DNA from: Siphonodentalium dalli
Lineage: Eukaryota; Mollusca; Scaphopoda; Gadilida; Siphonodentaliidae
Direction of reading: 5' to 3'
Assembly: GCA_032622095.1 (NCBI GenBank)
Contig: CP136066.1
Location: forward strand, 168,586,664 to 168,650,663
DNA: 64,000 bases
Within the stretch, counting starts at the first letter, position 1, and each line of letters begins with the position of its first letter. A program made the translations under genes and the position numbers. The notes under the pieces are model-generated. The model did no database searches, was not told where the DNA came from, and saw only the letters and a list, made by a program, of their open reading frames with translations. Below are positions 22,970 through 32,875 of this stretch, in pieces.

Positions 22970-23560
22970 GCCACCAGCAGTACACCCTGCTAAATTTCAA
23001 ATTTGAATCAATTGGCGCACCCTGCAGCCAGCTTTTATTGGAGAACTTTTTCTCATGTGGATATTTTGGGTCACCGCTAGATGTGAGCCATATTTTGTTC
23101 TCAAACTTTCCTTGTGAAAACATCACTGCCAGCGGTGATCTTGAATTTTACTATTTTTATGGCTAAATAATTTGGTTGATCCTACAGACGACACCCCTCG
23201 TCCGATCGTCACCAGATTCCACAATGATCTTCTGGATAACCAGGGTGAGAGTAATCTAATTTTTCCGAATTTCGTTAAAAAACATGACCACAGGCAGCAA
23301 TTTGGTATCTTACTCTTTTGCATGACTGAATTGTTTAGCAACTGTACATACATATCCCTCATCTGATAGTCACCAAACTTCACATTGATCTTCTGGCTGA
23401 AAACTAGGTGGTAGCTATCGAATGCTTTGAATTTTTTTGGAAAACATTGTCGCCAGCAGTCATCTTCTATTTTGGTTTTTATATACATGTATATCACTTC
23501 ATGCGGATACCCAGTATTACGTAGGTACTTCAACTTTCCGCATTCCTGTCATCATTTGAA
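22970..23560. repeat. Degenerate ~160-bp tandem array
   Basis: Four diverged units recognisable by a gaaaacat-x-rccrccagcag-like landmark at about 22971, 23124, 23286 and 23451 (spacing about 153-165). Units also share atcttctgg...aacttt/aatttt segments. Related but weaker sequence occurs at about 58890-59110. The medium-length frames on both strands here follow from the repeat, not from genes. Confidence 0.6.
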
Positions 23561-23681
23561 ATATAAAATTACCTGATACATGCACCCTTCAAAATTTGTT
23601 TGAACAAACAACACTAAGAGACGTTGTGAACGACAGCCTGAACTAGTTAACTAGTCCACCACGTTTCCCTTGTTTCTGTTC

Positions 23682-23690
23682 TATATAAAT
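23682..23690 (+). promoter_or_regulatory. Candidate TATA box
   Basis: The word tatataaat, 46 bp before the ATG of the small zinc-finger frame. Spacing would place a start site near 23712, leaving a very short leader. Based on consensus only. Confidence 0.35.
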
Positions 23691-23735
23691 ATAGGTGCAT
23701 AGAAGAACGCTCGATTTCACTAATTATATAGGAAA

Positions 23736-23900
23736 ATGAAGTATCAATGTGAAGAGTGCTTAAGTGTCTATGCTTGGCAAGATAGTTTGAAGCGTCATAT
23801 CAAAGTTAAACACACGCCTTCAGAACAACAACAACAACAACAGTATCATCAGCCACAACAACACCACCAACACCAACAACAACAACAGTATCATCACTGA
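23736..23900 (+). CDS. Single C2H2 zinc finger with poly-Gln/His tail (54 aa)
   Basis: A short complete frame. Residues 3-26 form a C2H2 finger: YQCEEC...LKRHIKVKH, spacing C-x2-C-x12-H-x4-H. The rest is Gln/His-rich (two CAA runs, ending YHH then TGA). A lone finger of this type usually binds DNA or RNA weakly or a protein partner. The frame is preceded by a TATA-like word at 23682 and followed within 15 bp by CCG repeats. It may be a complete microprotein of a mobile element or the 5' exon of a longer gene; no good donor site is seen inside it. Confidence 0.5.
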   Translation: MKYQCEECLSVYAWQDSLKRHIKVKHTPSEQQQQQQYHQPQQHHQHQQQQQYHH

Positions 23901-23907
23901 CTAAATC

Positions 23908-24030
23908 CTTAACCGCCGCCGCCGCCGCCAATTTCTTGGCATGCCATAGGATTATGAAGTTGCCGCCGCCGCCGGCGGCGCGGCGTTGACATGCGCATTA
24001 CAGCCGCCGCCGCCGCCGCCGCCGCGGGCG
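23908..24030. repeat. CCG trinucleotide clusters
   Basis: Three blocks of (ccg)n (about 23911-23928, 23963-23980 and 24002-24026) in otherwise AT-rich DNA. The third contains eight successive units. The central block is self-complementary (ccggcggcg), so the region can form hairpins. Between and after them are ggcatgcc and gaatgcattggcac, words also found in the foldbacks at 55.4 kb. Confidence 0.85.
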
Positions 24031-24124
24031 GCTGGTCGACTCGCATACATAAGAGAATGCATTGGCACAGGATAAAAAAATCCCGACTTCCGACTGGATT
24101 TGATATAGCGGGTCACATTTATGA

Positions 24125-24250
24125 CTAAATCCTGAATTTTGTTTAATTTTTGAAATTTGTGAAATTTGTGAAATTTGTGAAGTTTTTGAAGTTTTTTGAA
24201 ATTTTTGAAATTTTGTAACTTTTTGAACTTTTTGAACTTTTTGGAAGTTT
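24125..24250. repeat. TTTTTGAAA / TTTGTGAAA minisatellite
   Basis: About twelve 9-10-bp units of the form tttttgaaa, tttgtgaaa, tttttgaac in tandem, gradually varying. The Lys/Phe-rich minus-strand frame read through it is an artefact. Confidence 0.85.
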
Positions 24251-25176
24251 TCAATGCGAGTGTCACTTTAACATTATCCCACAGTGTGCGCCATGTGTTA
24301 CTTTAACATTCATCCATAGTGAGTGTCACTTTATTAATCATCCCCAGTGAGAGCCTAGTATCCCTTTAATATTCAAGACTGAAGCTACCCCACCGAGATC
24401 ATCACGTGATATACATGTAGATAATATACCATTCATATGGAGAAGTCTGGATATAACCAGCGGGTCATGTCCGGACATGTCCAACCGGTACAAATAGACC
24501 GACGCGTGGGCGGAGAATATAGGTCAAACTCCAACGGGAGTACTGCGGAGTAATAGTCGGATAGAGTTATCGTTCCTGAAATGCCACCAAACAGGGTGGG
24601 TATCATCACACGGGCGTAAGTGAAAACATGTCAGTCCTCCAGCGCTTCCCACAACCCATGACCAAGTCGGAGGACACGGTGTGTATGGAGTTGTCCCACC
24701 CACTAGCTTTGACAAATATTGAACTATCGTTTGGACTGAATGGTCATCAATTGAAAACCTGCAAGCAGTGCTTATATTCGGAATCGACCGATAATAGCCC
24801 ATCGGATAGTAATCGTACCTCACATTTGAACATCGGCTTTTGCCGATTGACAAACAAATACGTTATAGTATCCAAGTACAATATGCATGCTTTAATAAAT
24901 GTACACAATACAACAGTAGTATTGAATGTAAAACGCAGTTGTAACAGCCTAAAAAAGAAGCTATTGTCATCGTCCAAACAGTCTGATATGATTATACATG
25001 TATATATAAGCATGGCAATACACCTGCCCAACATATCCCGTGTAATATGAAGTTATTTGGACATAAAATAGACTCAAAGATAGCTGCTGACCTCATTACA
25101 ATTGGTACAGTCACAGATCAAAACTCTTCAATAACGACTAATGTGAGGAGGGGCATAATTGGCTTTTTTTGTACAG
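24251..25176. other. No supported gene; imperfect short tandem at start
   Basis: The words gtcactttaa and ccctttaatatt recur three to four times between 24258 and 24375. A 140-codon plus-strand frame (24628-25050) overlaps several others of similar length and carries no motif I recognise. Confidence 0.35.
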
Positions 25177-25720
25177 GGAACAATATGGTGAAGTATTCCA
25201 AATTGCGTTCTTTTTTTTTCACTCTGTGAGTCACAATTGTTACAGTGATGCTCTCCTTACAAGTTACGGGGTACGCTATGAAACATGCTTACCGTACCAA
25301 CTTTGAACTTGGAAGCGGTCTCACAAAACAAAAATTGAGTAGGCGGAACTATAAAAGCTTCCCAGTTGTTAAAAGACAAAAGGTGACAAATGGGAATTTT
25401 GGAAATCTCAGACAATTATTATCCATCAATCTAAATTTAATAATAATCATCGTCATTCCATACATTGTCGCAACTTAAAAGTATTCAATAAAGACTTTTA
25501 CACCGTGTTCCACAGTGTCGTAACGTTACTCTGAGTTGGCACCTTTGATCTTTGTCAAACAACTACCAGTATACATGAAAGGCAGCGCAAGACTGATGTC
25601 GGCTGAAATACTTTTATGGCAGTGTATATATATATTTATTTGATGTATTATTTGGCTTTGAAACTGTACCGAGATAGTGGGTGAAATGGGTGTATTAGGT
25701 TCATTATGGGAACAAACACA
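25177..25720. repeat. Repeat H, copy 1
   Basis: About 545 bp almost identical to 29078-29621, same orientation. Both start ggaacaatatggtgaagta and end tcattatgggaacaaacaca. High identity points to a recent copy event. Includes aataaagacttttacaccgt, which could act as a polyadenylation signal context. No motif-bearing frame. Confidence 0.9.
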
Positions 25721-25806
25721 TTTATGAATGGTACATGGTACATGTATGTATACATGTAAGAACAAGGTTTTTTAACTTTGTTTATAATATAATATTATTT
25801 CCGTTT

Positions 25807-26103
25807 ATGGCGGTTTTAACGGATGTGACTATTTTAACAGCATTACCCTCCGCCAATGCTTACTTTTCCCTTAAACAAGATCCCCATGGACATATTATTG
25901 TCTTCAACTGTTTGTATGATAACCCACTGATAGACCGCGGTATCATAAAGTTGATAAACAAACAGTACTGTACTAGTAACTCCACCCCAGTGACCATTTC
26001 GGTACTGCTGTGGATAGTGTATACTACTGGTAATACCGTGGTCATTACCGGGGTATCACCCCATTTTCAAGTCAATTACTTTGATTATAGTGGTAATCTG
26101 TAG
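25807..26103 (+). CDS. Small duplicated protein, family unknown (98 aa)
   Basis: Intact 98-codon frame from the ATG at 25807 (MAVLTDVT). Composition suggests a beta-rich fold with alternating hydrophobics (HIIVFNCLYDN; SVLLWIVYTTGNTVVITGV); no signal peptide, no known domain. I chose this Met rather than the earlier one at 25735 because the start region is what is conserved: decayed copies of ctgtttatggcggttttaac and following bases occur at about 30783-30815 and 51221-51292. The third copy aligns with this frame for about 65 bp. The copy at 30.8 kb is split by a MITE, and the 51-kb copy lies within a TTAA-bounded insertion. Confidence 0.4.
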   Translation: MAVLTDVTILTALPSANAYFSLKQDPHGHIIVFNCLYDNPLIDRGIIKLINKQYCTSNSTPVTISVLLWIVYTTGNTVVITGVSPHFQVNYFDYSGNL

Positions 26104-26623
26104 GTTTCCACCAGTCATAATGCTGGTACTAGTACATGTACCGGTATGACAATTTTGCCAACAACTATAGCTATCCTTAATGTAATTGACCACCGATAAC
26201 ATGGTGTCACCTCGGTAATACATGTACTGTGGTGACCACTAACCACCAACACTGCATAAAGGTTACCACTTCAAACCATGATGGATCAAAGAGAAATGTC
26301 ACAACAGTAAACATGTTACTAAAAATCATGTACACTTTTTGTGAATTCGACATGAACATGTTTTCAATGTAATATTCCAGCTGAAAGCACACTGTGAACT
26401 TTACACGACTTTGAAGTTGCCCACATTGTTTCAGCCATCAAATTATAAACTCCACCCATCGCCTGGTATCTGGCCGCATTGATTGGCATTACACATGGAA
26501 GTATGAACATCAAGTGCAGTGATTCTCCTTAAATTAATACATGTATATAAGAAATGAACAGCAGTTTTAATGTGGTCATAGGAATTTGCCCGCAACAAAA
26601 CAATTGCTGGATTTTTATCGCTG
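26104..26623. other. Non-coding stretch, no gene seen
   Basis: AT-rich with many ggtacatgtac-type words and no coding motif. Confidence 0.4.
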
Positions 26624-27180
26624 GCCACGTTGAATCCACCATTTACATCTTTCTCAAAACCTATACCGGTATATATCTGGATCCTTATGCCTCCATATTG
26701 CCTTTATTAGGGAGGCGCTACTTAAAATACCGTAACGCGCCCAGCACAGGAATTACTTGTGTTGGCTGTTGCATACACATGTAAATGTACATATAAAGCA
26801 GGAACTATGGGAATCGAGTATTGAATCGGGTACCATAGTCAATGTCAACATCATAAAGTGGGCCTTAAAATAATAAAAGCACATTTATGATTCGCGACAG
26901 AATAGCCAAACAGGCTACGTTATAAATAAATATATCATTATTCTGCTGCTCGTCGCAAAATAACCATTATCAGTCCAAATACTATTTACGCCGATGGCGG
27001 CAGGGCTTACATGTATATTTCTACGGTAGATTCTCGCAAATTACTGTGGATTCTAGTGAAAAAGTATATACTAGTATGGATTCTCGCAAATCCAGATGAG
27101 ATGCCGGTATACTAGTATGCCCTGAGTGGCATAATAAGATTATCCCACCAGTAGCGGAAAATTAGCCACAGAAATATCGT
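26624..27180. repeat. Repeat B, copy 2
   Basis: Second copy of the block at 8062-8575, same orientation. It carries extra short segments (about 26800-26850 and 26995-27015) absent from copy 1. Confidence 0.85.
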
Positions 27181-28850
27181 ACATGTACCCCGCAGCGGAC
27201 CGCTCGAGAAAAACACGTGTCCACTGGCACCGCAGTGTATTTGCCGTTCGGCCGTGGTGTCAGAGTTTGTAACTGCGGTTGAGCACCGCGGCCGCAAGGC
27301 AACTACAACGCGGCCAAATGGCATGTTCACCATGGTTAGATTTCTGGTTTGTATCATCTTTTTTCAGTTTAATGAACGTACACCATGGCAACTACACCAT
27401 GGCTGAATGTGGTGACTCCAGTAGCTAGCATTCTCTAACGTGCACACGGGTCAGCCATTAATGTCCGCGCCCGATCGGACAGCGTACTGCACCCACGACA
27501 ACATACCTGGACAAGTGTTGTAATGGGGGAAGTCGGAATTTTTGCATTCGGATCTCTATTCAGTGATCTCGAATGAGACTTTTCAGCCTGACAAACTTGG
27601 TATCTGACCGAGTTCTGATTTTTGTCAGAATACCCTGCCCAGGCTGCAATCGCCGGTCTGATAGCACGAGAGACCAGTACGCTACCTATCGGCCACCGAC
27701 TTCCATATAGATATATATCCCATAAATACAGTGTTCATTCAAATTACGTCAGAATTTTCTCGAAATCATTTAAAATGTGCATTTAGGCCATTTCCGAATC
27801 AGGCGAATGATTTAGATTTTCACAGCATTTGTCATGATTTGATTTGTGGTCACGTGAGTTTTCTCTCAAATTGTGTGATAAATACAAGAAATCCGACTTA
27901 CCTAACTCAGAATTAATAACACGATGAGTTCCAATAGCCGTGAATAGGAATTGTAACAGTAAAATCCCTAAATTAATTTAAACGAAGTGTGATTTCAGAA
28001 TTTGGAACAGAAAACAGTCAACAAACAATTGGTCAACATGACCGCTTTCTGTAAAGTTTCACAGATCGCTGCGACTAAACAAACAACATCTCCGTCAGCT
28101 GTCCATGACCTTGTCTTATCTTCGTAAAACCCTGTGTTAAGTTCGCAACACCTCTGATTCGGTTGAGCCATAGTAAATTTTATTTCATAAAGTCTGAATT
28201 TCATACGATTATCACTAATGCACACTCATTCAGCGCGTCAAAAAAATTACTGGAACAATAACGCATGCGCGTTGTACTAATTTTCTGTTTCCGTTATATG
28301 AATTTCAGAAGCCATATACAATGTTTAAAATGAAGCTGGGAGGGTTTTCTTGTGTTTTGCATGTACACGAAAGTGCCTTGGTTTGTGTCTACCTTTTACG
28401 AAGCATGTCGATATTCGAAGCTTTGTGCGTCTTCGAATCTTGCCAATCGATATGAGTGGACGACACTCGATTCACGGCCAAATATCCGAGCCCAATTGTT
28501 ATATTTGTTCTTGTTGTCAACTGTGGTTCGCCGAGCTAATAACTTTGTCCCGACATTGTCCCAGCAGAATGTTGCGCCCCTTTGCACTGAAAAAACGAAA
28601 AAGTATTATTAAAGAAATTAGTTGACTCTATGGAAAGAATAGGGATGCAAAACAAATAATATATAATGCCATATTATGGGTACGCTCAAATTATATGTTA
28701 TAATATTCAGACGATATGTCAACTGAAGCAATGTAGAAACTTACTAACAAATAACATTCCGTTCACACACAGTGGTTGTGGATAATGGAATATTCCATGG
28801 TTTATATTCCATATCTATTATGAGTCAGTACCGACTATTTTTGGCTTTAA
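27181..28850. other. Non-coding stretch, no gene seen
   Basis: Starts with an unusually GC-rich 130 bp (27185-27320, several ccgcggcc-like words), then becomes AT-rich. Three mutually overlapping frames at 28350-28625 show no recognisable motif, so none is called. Confidence 0.35.
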
Positions 28851-29077
28851 ATGGGGTACGATTATCACCAGTTATATATATATACCTTTATTTCAAAAAA
28901 TATTTCGTCAATTCCAGATTGTGATTCCTCGATGTGGACACAAAGCACACCCGATACACTGATAGGCCGCGACCCGTTTGGGCAGTGTGATATACTGATT
29001 TATCAAACGCTTATTGTTAACACTGATAACTTTTATAAACGCAGAAATGTTATATGCATTAATTGTACTTATTTCAA
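28851..29077. repeat. Repeat D, copy 1
   Basis: About 225 bp matching 56824-57085, with a fragment at 57422-57533. Landmarks: gtacgattatcaccagtt, gatgtggacacaaagcacac and cactgataacttttataaac. On the minus strand a conserved frame (ISAFIKVISVNNKRLINQY) is open in both long copies, so a coding origin is possible. Here it runs directly into repeat H. Confidence 0.8.
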
Positions 29078-29621
29078 GGAACAATATGGTGAAGTAGTCC
29101 CAAATTGCGTTCTTTTTTTCCACTCTGCGAGTCACAATTGTTACAGTGATGCTCTCATTACAAGTTACGGGGTACGCTATGAAATATGCTTACCGTACCA
29201 ACTTTGAACTTCTTGGAAGCGGTCTCACAAAACAAAAATTGAGTAGGCGGAACTATAAAAGCTTCCCAGTTGTTAAAAGACAAAAGGTGTGACAAATGGG
29301 ATTTTTGGAAATCTCAGACAATTATTATCCATCAATCTAAATGTAATAATAATCATCGTCATTCCATACATTGTCGCAACTTAAACGTTCTCAATAAAGA
29401 CTTTTACACCGTGTTCCACACTGTCGTAACGTTACTCTGAGTTGGCACCTTTGATCTTTGTCAAACAACTACCAGCATACATCAAAGGAAGCGCAAAACT
29501 GATGTCGGCTGAAATACTTTTATGGCAGTGTATATATATTTATTTGATGTATTTGACTTTGAAACTGTACCGAGATAGTGAGTGCAATGGGTGTATTAGG
29601 TTCATTATGGGAACAAACACA
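29078..29621. repeat. Repeat H, copy 2
   Basis: Near-identical partner of 25177-25720. Here the left neighbour is repeat D, whereas at 25 kb it is unrelated sequence, so either D+H is the complete unit and the 25-kb copy is truncated, or H inserted next to D. Confidence 0.9.
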
Positions 29622-29721
29622 CACATATATATAAACATTGGAATCAGAATCGAAAATTGGCCAAGTGTGCCTCCAGTTATTGGAAATCGGTCCGATGGGT
29701 TTTTGCATTTTCGGAACATCA

Positions 29722-30019
29722 CTATGTATAATCAAATTGTACCTTTACATTAAGGAGATTTGTTGATGGGTTGTCTACATGCAGTTTATACACAATATCC
29801 TGTAAGAACTCCCAAATACTTGTTGATGCTCCTGAGTACTGAATGTCAAAGACATAATATGCCTTGAAGGCAAGGTCCAATGCCTCTAATTCAGAACCAC
29901 ATTTCAGGAAGAATCCTTCTATGCCCACGAAAGTCTGGGCCACCTCCAGTTGAGTACCCATGATTTTGATATTTGGCGTCCTTGTTGATGAGAATCTAAT
30001 CTGTTGCAGATGTACCAAC
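29722..30019 (-). pseudogene. Terminal-exon-like fragment of an unrecognised conserved protein
   Basis: A 98-codon frame with a coherent pattern: GTQLEVAQTFVGIEGFFLKCGSE, then EALDLAFKAYYVFDIQY, then WEFLQDIVYKL. The F-x-YYVF-x-IQY segment followed by an FLQ helix resembles the C-terminal part of uncharacterised proteins common in invertebrate genomes (memory only). Just before it on the minus strand is ttatttgcag, a good splice acceptor, so this could be the last exon of a spliced gene. No upstream exon was identified. Confidence 0.4.
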
Positions 30020-30444
30020 CTGCAAATAATTGATGAAAGAGATGAATTACATTAATGAAAGTATTAATGACAGTGTAGGCCAATGACATATTTTGGTGAA
30101 ATTCAGTTGCTCCCATCTACATATTGTCTATATGTAGGGACTTGCAAAATCAGGGCTTTTCTACAAATTAAAAATCTGATATCGAACTGAGGGACCGATG
30201 TCAATATCCAATAAAATCTCAATGAATTGGCTAGCAGCCAGTACATCATTCGAGTTTATATACAGCTTGTAAAGAGTGTACATTAAGCGAAACACTCAAG
30301 TTGCTCAACACACCCTATTTACGTACTGCACGTTTGTTTACTAACACTGAGTACAATCTATCTTGACAATAACATTCTATGTGCGATATTTGTTATTGGT
30401 ATAAGAACAAAATTTGTCTATATTTTAATATTCTTTCTGTTTAT

Positions 30445-30782
30445 TAGAGATGGGCGGTATTGAAATTTCAATCTCGTCATCGGTATCAGTAAATTTGTGT
30501 TGATTTACCCTGGCAGCGGTACGTTAAAAGTTACGCAATGGCATGTTGCCGAGGATGATCAATTAATAGAAAGGTACCGACATAGCATGCTATAAATATA
30601 TCCTACACAGTCAGGGAGTGTTTACTGATAAACTTTACTCAATAATAAGACACAGAAGTTGGCAACACATGAGTAATTTGAGTACGCAAAAATTGATATC
30701 TTTAGTTTTGATTCGGTGCGTTAAATCGGTATTATGCTGATACCAATACCGAACAGTAAATACTGAGTACAGCCCATCTCTA
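30445..30782. mobile_element. hAT-like MITE (338 bp)
   Basis: Ends are inverted: tagagatgggcggtatt on the left and the complement of tagagatgggctgtact on the right. It is flanked by an 8-bp near-duplication, ctgtttat (30437-30444) and ttgtttat (30783-30790). Removing it restores the run ctttctgtttatgg..., which matches uninterrupted relatives at 25.80 and 51.22 kb. Terminus type and 8-bp duplication fit hAT transposons. No transposase inside: a non-autonomous element. Confidence 0.75.
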
Positions 30783-30849
30783 TTGTTTATGGTGGTTTTA
30801 ACGGATGTGACAATATAGTGATGGATAGTCATCCCATGTTTAAATACAA

Positions 30850-31165
30850 TTAACCATTATGACATTCCGAATCAATTGACATTTTTTGTTTGCAGAATTT
30901 CCTCACCATATTGCTGGTGGGGAGTTTATATATATCTACCACACCGGTTTTTATGGGGAAATTGATAAATCGCAAACTTATCTGTCGCCCGTGTTGTTCG
31001 GCGTCTTCGATTTCGTCCTCAGTTGATTTTTGGCCGGCTTCGAGAGTTTGAATTTTTTGGAGCAACTGTTTAGTGTTTTGAGTTGGTCCACATCGGTATG
31101 TAATTTAGACATTGTCTCGGTGATAGACGTCATTGTAGTGTCAATACAGACATCTAGATGGTAAA
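30850..31165 (-). pseudogene. LINE ORF1-like coiled-coil fragment
   Basis: Two overlapping minus-strand frames, joined by a frameshift near 31065, spell a coiled coil (ITETMSKLHTDVDQLKTL; IQTLEAGQKSTEDEIEDAEQ) followed by QISLRFINFP, which resembles the NLRI-x-G-x-P motif opening the RNA-binding domain of LINE ORF1 proteins. Such proteins coat the element RNA. It is truncated on both sides and lies head-to-head with a LINE ORF2 end at 31160. Confidence 0.5.
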
Positions 31166-32225
31166 GAGGACGGGAATTTGAATATTCTGTGTTTTCAAAT
31201 AAATGTTGGGAAGTTACCCCAAGATGTACGTTATACATTAATGGAACACATATTGAATATGTCACCCATTACAAATATCTTGGAATTATTGTTTGCTAAA
31301 TTAAACACGTTTTCCAAAGCAAAAAATGACCTGATTACAAGAGCTACCCGATCTATGTATGGTCTTATCGATAAAATACGCCAATTGTTCTTGCCATTCG
31401 AATGTCAATTAGACATTTTCAATAAAACTGTCAAACCTATCCTACTATATGGGACAGAAACATGGGCTTGTTGATGTCTAGAATCCCTATAAAAATTACA
31501 ATTAAATTTTTAAAAATGTATCCTCAATGAAAAAACAAGTACAACATCGCTAATGGTATATGGCGAGACAGGAATGTTCCCATTATAGCTGGATGTAAAA
31601 TGTCGAATGGTATCATACTAGTCAAAAATAGTTAATTGTAATGATAGTAGGATGATGTACTCCCTTCTGTTAAAATGTTATAGAAATGGTGAATATAAGC
31701 ATCTATGGCTATCATATATCCATAAAATTCGAATTGAATCGGGGCTACCGTCTTTATGATGGGACCAGAATAATATTACCATTGATGTTGTAAATATGAA
31801 TACTATTGCTCAACTAACACTGAAGGACCAATACGTACTGCAACGGAAAATTAATATGGAACAATCAAGTAAATGTACCACATACAAAAAATTGAAAACA
31901 ATATTTGGTCTTGAAGACTATCTGAAAATTTTGAATCGCAAGGATGCAATTTATCCTTACTAGATTTCGAATGTCCAATCACAGACTTCCCATTGAAACG
32001 GGATCATGGAATGATACCAATCGGAAAGATAGAGTATGTACAGGGTGTAATACAGGGTTACTTGGAGATGAATATCATTGTATTTTACAATGCTCTTCGC
32101 TTGATTATCTGAGAAAAAAATAGATTCCCAAATTATTTCGAAATTATCCGAATTTAGTTAATTTTACTAAATTGTTTAACTCCAAAGAATATATTGATTA
32201 AACTCTCCACATTTATACAAAACGC
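31160..32225 (+). pseudogene. Non-LTR retrotransposon, RT C-terminal part and CCHC domain
   Basis: Plus-strand remnants in the expected order: VTHYKYLGIIV (end of the RT palm/thumb), FSKAKNDLITRATRSMYGL, KPILLYGTETWAC, IAQLTLKDQYVLQ, then FRMSNHRLPIETGSW and a zinc-knuckle-like C-x2-C...GDEYH...C motif (VCTGCNTGLLGDEYHCILQC). At least two frameshifts and several stops break it. The palm with the YADD box is missing, so the copy is 5'-truncated, as is usual for LINEs. Confidence 0.8.
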
Positions 32226-32465
32226 AAGAGTTAATCACGAATAATGCATGATATCTGCACTCAGTCACGATATATCCAACAGTTTCGATGAGATAGCGCG
32301 ATTTAGTGATGCCCTATCATAAATATTGAATAGCCCCCCCCCCCCCATACTGAAAAACCCTTTTCCACTGTTGCACACCATGTATTGTATAGTATAATTA
32401 TGTATTATCTTCTCATAATATCATGTAACATGATGTACTTGAGAAATAAACATTTGAACTTTGAA
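32226..32465 (+). repeat. LINE 3' tail
   Basis: Short 3' region after the ORF, ending gagaaataaacatttgaactttgaac, a typical non-LTR tail with an AATAAA-type signal and a short terminal reiteration. It contains a 13-base C run (32334-32346). Confidence 0.55.
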
Positions 32466-32875
32466 CAAGAACGCTATTTAATCTTTGATGGAGCTTGTTT
32501 CTAATTTCGTTGTGTAAAATTCTTTCCTCGATCACCACGAAGAGTGTTCTGTTTTTATGGACCTTGTTTTATCACGGATCCTTGATTTTTTAATGAAATG
32601 ATATTAAATGCTGTGAATATTGTATGCACAAGGTCTGGAACAGGTAGCGATCGGTCTCCCCAAATTACTGTTATTGTAGGAATTCGTAGAAGCAACAGCG
32701 TACATTGAAACGTGTCAAAATATAGTTTTAAGGGTATCCTAAACGTAACAGAATTGAAATTTCTTCCAATATGGCCGATTTTTTTCTTCAAATAATGAGC
32801 TCTAATTCACAGTAAGGTTTGAAAAAATGGTCACAATGAACCAATACATTGAAACGAGATCCATCATCAGCCAGT
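32466..32875. other. Non-coding stretch, no gene seen
   Basis: No motif-bearing frame between the LINE tail and repeat C copy 1. Confidence 0.4.

Noticed and set aside
22812-23533. Two minus-strand frames with similar phrases (CWWPCFPRKF, CWRQCFPKKF)
   Set aside because: Similarity comes from the degenerate 160-bp tandem repeat; no gene inferred.
23952-24266. 104-codon minus-strand frame with Lys/Phe and Gly/Ala runs
   Set aside because: Entirely microsatellite translation.
24628-25050. 140-codon plus-strand frame
   Set aside because: Overlaps comparable frames on the other strand, no motif, no copy elsewhere.
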